Shown here: one piece after another, positions 62,908 through 64,000 of the stretch | Layout of the letters: the number at the start of each line of letters is the position of its first letter | Position numbering within the stretch: the stretch's first letter is position 1 | Assembly: GCA_963718375.1 (NCBI GenBank) | Contig: CAVQZD010000012.1 | Location: 8,371-72,370, forward strand | Direction of reading: 5' to 3' | DNA length: 64,000 bases | DNA from: RBG-16-64-13 sp963718375 | Lineage (GTDB): Bacteria; Actinomycetota; Thermoleophilia; RBG-16-64-13 | Position numbers and translations under genes: made by a program | The notes under the pieces: generated by a model | Told to the model about the DNA's origin: nothing | What the model saw: the letters and a program-made list of their open reading frames with translations, nothing else | Database searches by the model: none

Positions 62908-63999
62908 ATGATGAACAACACCGCCTATTCAGACAACACCGTCATAACCAAGGCGCTCGCCGAGTTGACCAAGCGCATACCTCGTACCTGGCGGGTCGAG
63001 GTCCAGGCGGAGGGCATCTGGCGTGCGGGCGTACGCCCAGATGCGGCAGTGACCCTGACGGCGCCTGGAGGCGAACGGGCCACGCTTCTTGTCGAGGCCA
63101 AGCGGAGTCTGGAGCCCAAGGACATCGAGCGTGCCGTGGACCAGCTACGGAGCATGGCTGACGAGACCGTGGGTGCCCTGCTGGTGGTGGCCCCCTTCCT
63201 GGGCCCTCGAGTACGGGAGAAGCTGGCTGCGGCGGGCGCCGGGTACGTCGACCTGACCGGGAATGTGTTGCTCTCGCTCGAGGAGCCGGCGATCTATATC
63301 GAGCGTCAAGGTGCCGACATCAATCCTGACCCTATCGAAAGGCCGGCTCGGTCACTCAAAGGTGCCAAGACGGCCAGGATCATCCGCACGCTCATAGACT
63401 TTCGCGGTCCACTCGGAACTCGTCAGATCGCCAACATGACGGACACAGACCCCGGCTACGTATCTCGTGTCCTAGACCTACTTGACCGGGGAGCATTCAT
63501 CGTCCGCAAGCCCAGGGGGCCGGTGGAAGAAGTGAAATGGCGGGAACTCCTGGTGCGTTGGACCGAGGACTATTCGGTGCTCGATTCGAATCGGGTCATC
63601 TCCTATCTCGAACCACGCGGTGTTGATGCGTTGGTGGCGAGACTGAAGACCCAGGATTCAGACTCTCAAGGCGCCTACGCGGTCACAGGGTCACTGGCGG
63701 TCCCTCGCGCCGCCGCAGTGGCGCCCGCCCGCATGGCTATGCTCTATGTTCAGAACGCGGCTTGGTGGGCCAGTCAGCTGGGGCTCACACCGACGGACAC
63801 GGGCTCCAACGTGCTGCTTATCGAACCGAAGGACCCCGTGGTGTTTGCCAGGTCACGCGCGGAAGAAGGCCTGAGGCGTGTCGCCGCAAGCCAATGTGCC
63901 GCCGACCTCCTGACGGGTCCGGGTCGCAACCCGGCCGAGGGCGAAGCCTTGCTTGCGTGGATGGAGCAGAATGAGGGCGAGTGGCGCTATGCATCCTGA
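62908..63999 (+). CDS. Restriction-endonuclease-like plus winged-helix protein (AbiEi-like)
   Basis: About 363 residues. The N-terminal 120 residues have a nuclease-fold look: VEVQAEGIWRAGVRPDAAV, then ATLLVEAKRSLEPKDIERAV, an Asp...Glu-x-Lys pattern, and VVAPFLGPRVREKL. A winged helix follows at about 150-210 (LGTRQIANMTDTDPGYVSRVLDLL). The C-terminal part has YAVTGSLAVPR. This resembles AbiEi-type antitoxin/regulators that pair with an AbiEii nucleotidyltransferase. ATG 62908 or 62911. An ATG at 63990 inside its 3' end may start a coupled next gene that the window cuts off. The role in defence or regulation is unproven. Confidence 0.7.
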   Translation: MMNNTAYSDNTVITKALAELTKRIPRTWRVEVQAEGIWRAGVRPDAAVTLTAPGGERATLLVEAKRSLEPKDIERAVDQLRSMADETVGALLVVAPFLGPRVREKLAAAGAGYVDLTGNVLLSLEEPAIYIERQGADINPDPIERPARSLKGAKTARIIRTLIDFRGPLGTRQIANMTDTDPGYVSRVLDLLDRGAFIVRKPRGPVEEVKWRELLVRWTEDYSVLDSNRVISYLEPRGVDALVARLKTQDSDSQGAYAVTGSLAVPRAAAVAPARMAMLYVQNAAWWASQLGLTPTDTGSNVLLIEPKDPVVFARSRAEEGLRRVAASQCAADLLTGPGRNPAEGEALLAWMEQNEGEWRYAS

Positions 64000-64000
64000 G
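63990..64000 (+). CDS. Possible start of a downstream coupled gene (cut by window edge)
   Basis: An ATG at 63990 in another frame overlaps the stop of the preceding gene and stays open to the window end (first codons Met-His-Pro). Such overlap is usual for AbiEi-AbiEii-like pairs. Only three codons are visible, so this is a pointer rather than a gene call. Confidence 0.25.

Noticed and set aside
1..64000. CRISPR arrays, tRNA or rRNA genes, transposases, prophage
   Set aside because: No regularly spaced repeats, no cloverleaf-like sequence, and no recombinase or transposase motif were seen on either strand.

Overview
The window is high-GC DNA that reads as an anaerobic or facultatively anaerobic member of the Actinomycetota, probably a deep or uncultured lineage. 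The evidence is the RNase J and LacI/ROK regulator types, the futalosine menaquinone route, HdrCBA, and several bis-pterin molybdenum enzymes of the kind known from polyphenol-degrading anaerobes. The taxonomy is an inference; there is no rRNA in the window.

Layout. (1) 1-6.4 kb: futalosine menaquinone genes (a UbiD-type decarboxylase tail, UbiA, UbiE/MenG, MqnE, MqnA, MqnC), interrupted by a lipoprotein gene lying between perfect 36-bp inverted repeats. (2) 6.5-8.9 kb: PLP synthase pdxST, then a HigBA-like toxin-antitoxin pair lying between two copies of the pdxT 3' end. (3) 8.9-11 kb: a reverse-strand GT39-type glycosyltransferase. (4) 11.1-17.9 kb: two molybdoenzyme/ferredoxin pairs. The second matches pyrogallol-phloroglucinol transhydroxylase (large and small subunits) and is followed by a Cys-rich ATC-hydrolase-like gene. 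(5) 17.9-24 kb: L-arabinose genes (galM, araB and a LacI regulator on the reverse strand; araA and araD on the forward strand). (6) 24-26.7 kb: a third, orphan transhydroxylase-like molybdoenzyme behind two near-identical palindromes. (7) 26.7-29.7 kb: a nitroreductase remnant, a broken VapBC pair, a flavodiiron protein, and DUF305 and SHOCT proteins. (8) 29.8-41.2 kb: a xylose/xyloside cluster (sugar isomerase, xylulokinase, ROK repressor, sugar ABC importer, GH3 glycosidase), almost every gene split by indels. (9) 41.3-45.1 kb: hdrCBA. (10) 45.1-62.6 kb: an ion-homeostasis block (arsR-ACR3, RNase J, complete kdpFABCDE, a conserved unknown protein, a P-type ATPase and a ZIP transporter), bounded by two copies of the hdrA 3' end. 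(11) 62.9-64 kb: a winged-helix protein with a nuclease-like N-terminus.

How it may fit together. GH3, arabinose and xylose genes could strip and consume sugars from plant glycosides. The three molybdoenzymes could rearrange or dehydroxylate the phenolic aglycone. Menaquinone and Hdr would handle the electrons. This link is an inference from co-location; the transhydroxylase assignment itself rests on visible residues.

Quality warning. Genes from about 26.9 to 39.7 kb contain many single-base frameshifts, while the conserved motifs stay intact across frames. Single frameshifts also occur in hdrC, ACR3, rnj, kdpA, kdpD and the early lipoprotein gene. Sequencing or assembly indels look more likely than gene decay. 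Boundaries of the genes labelled pseudogene are approximate.
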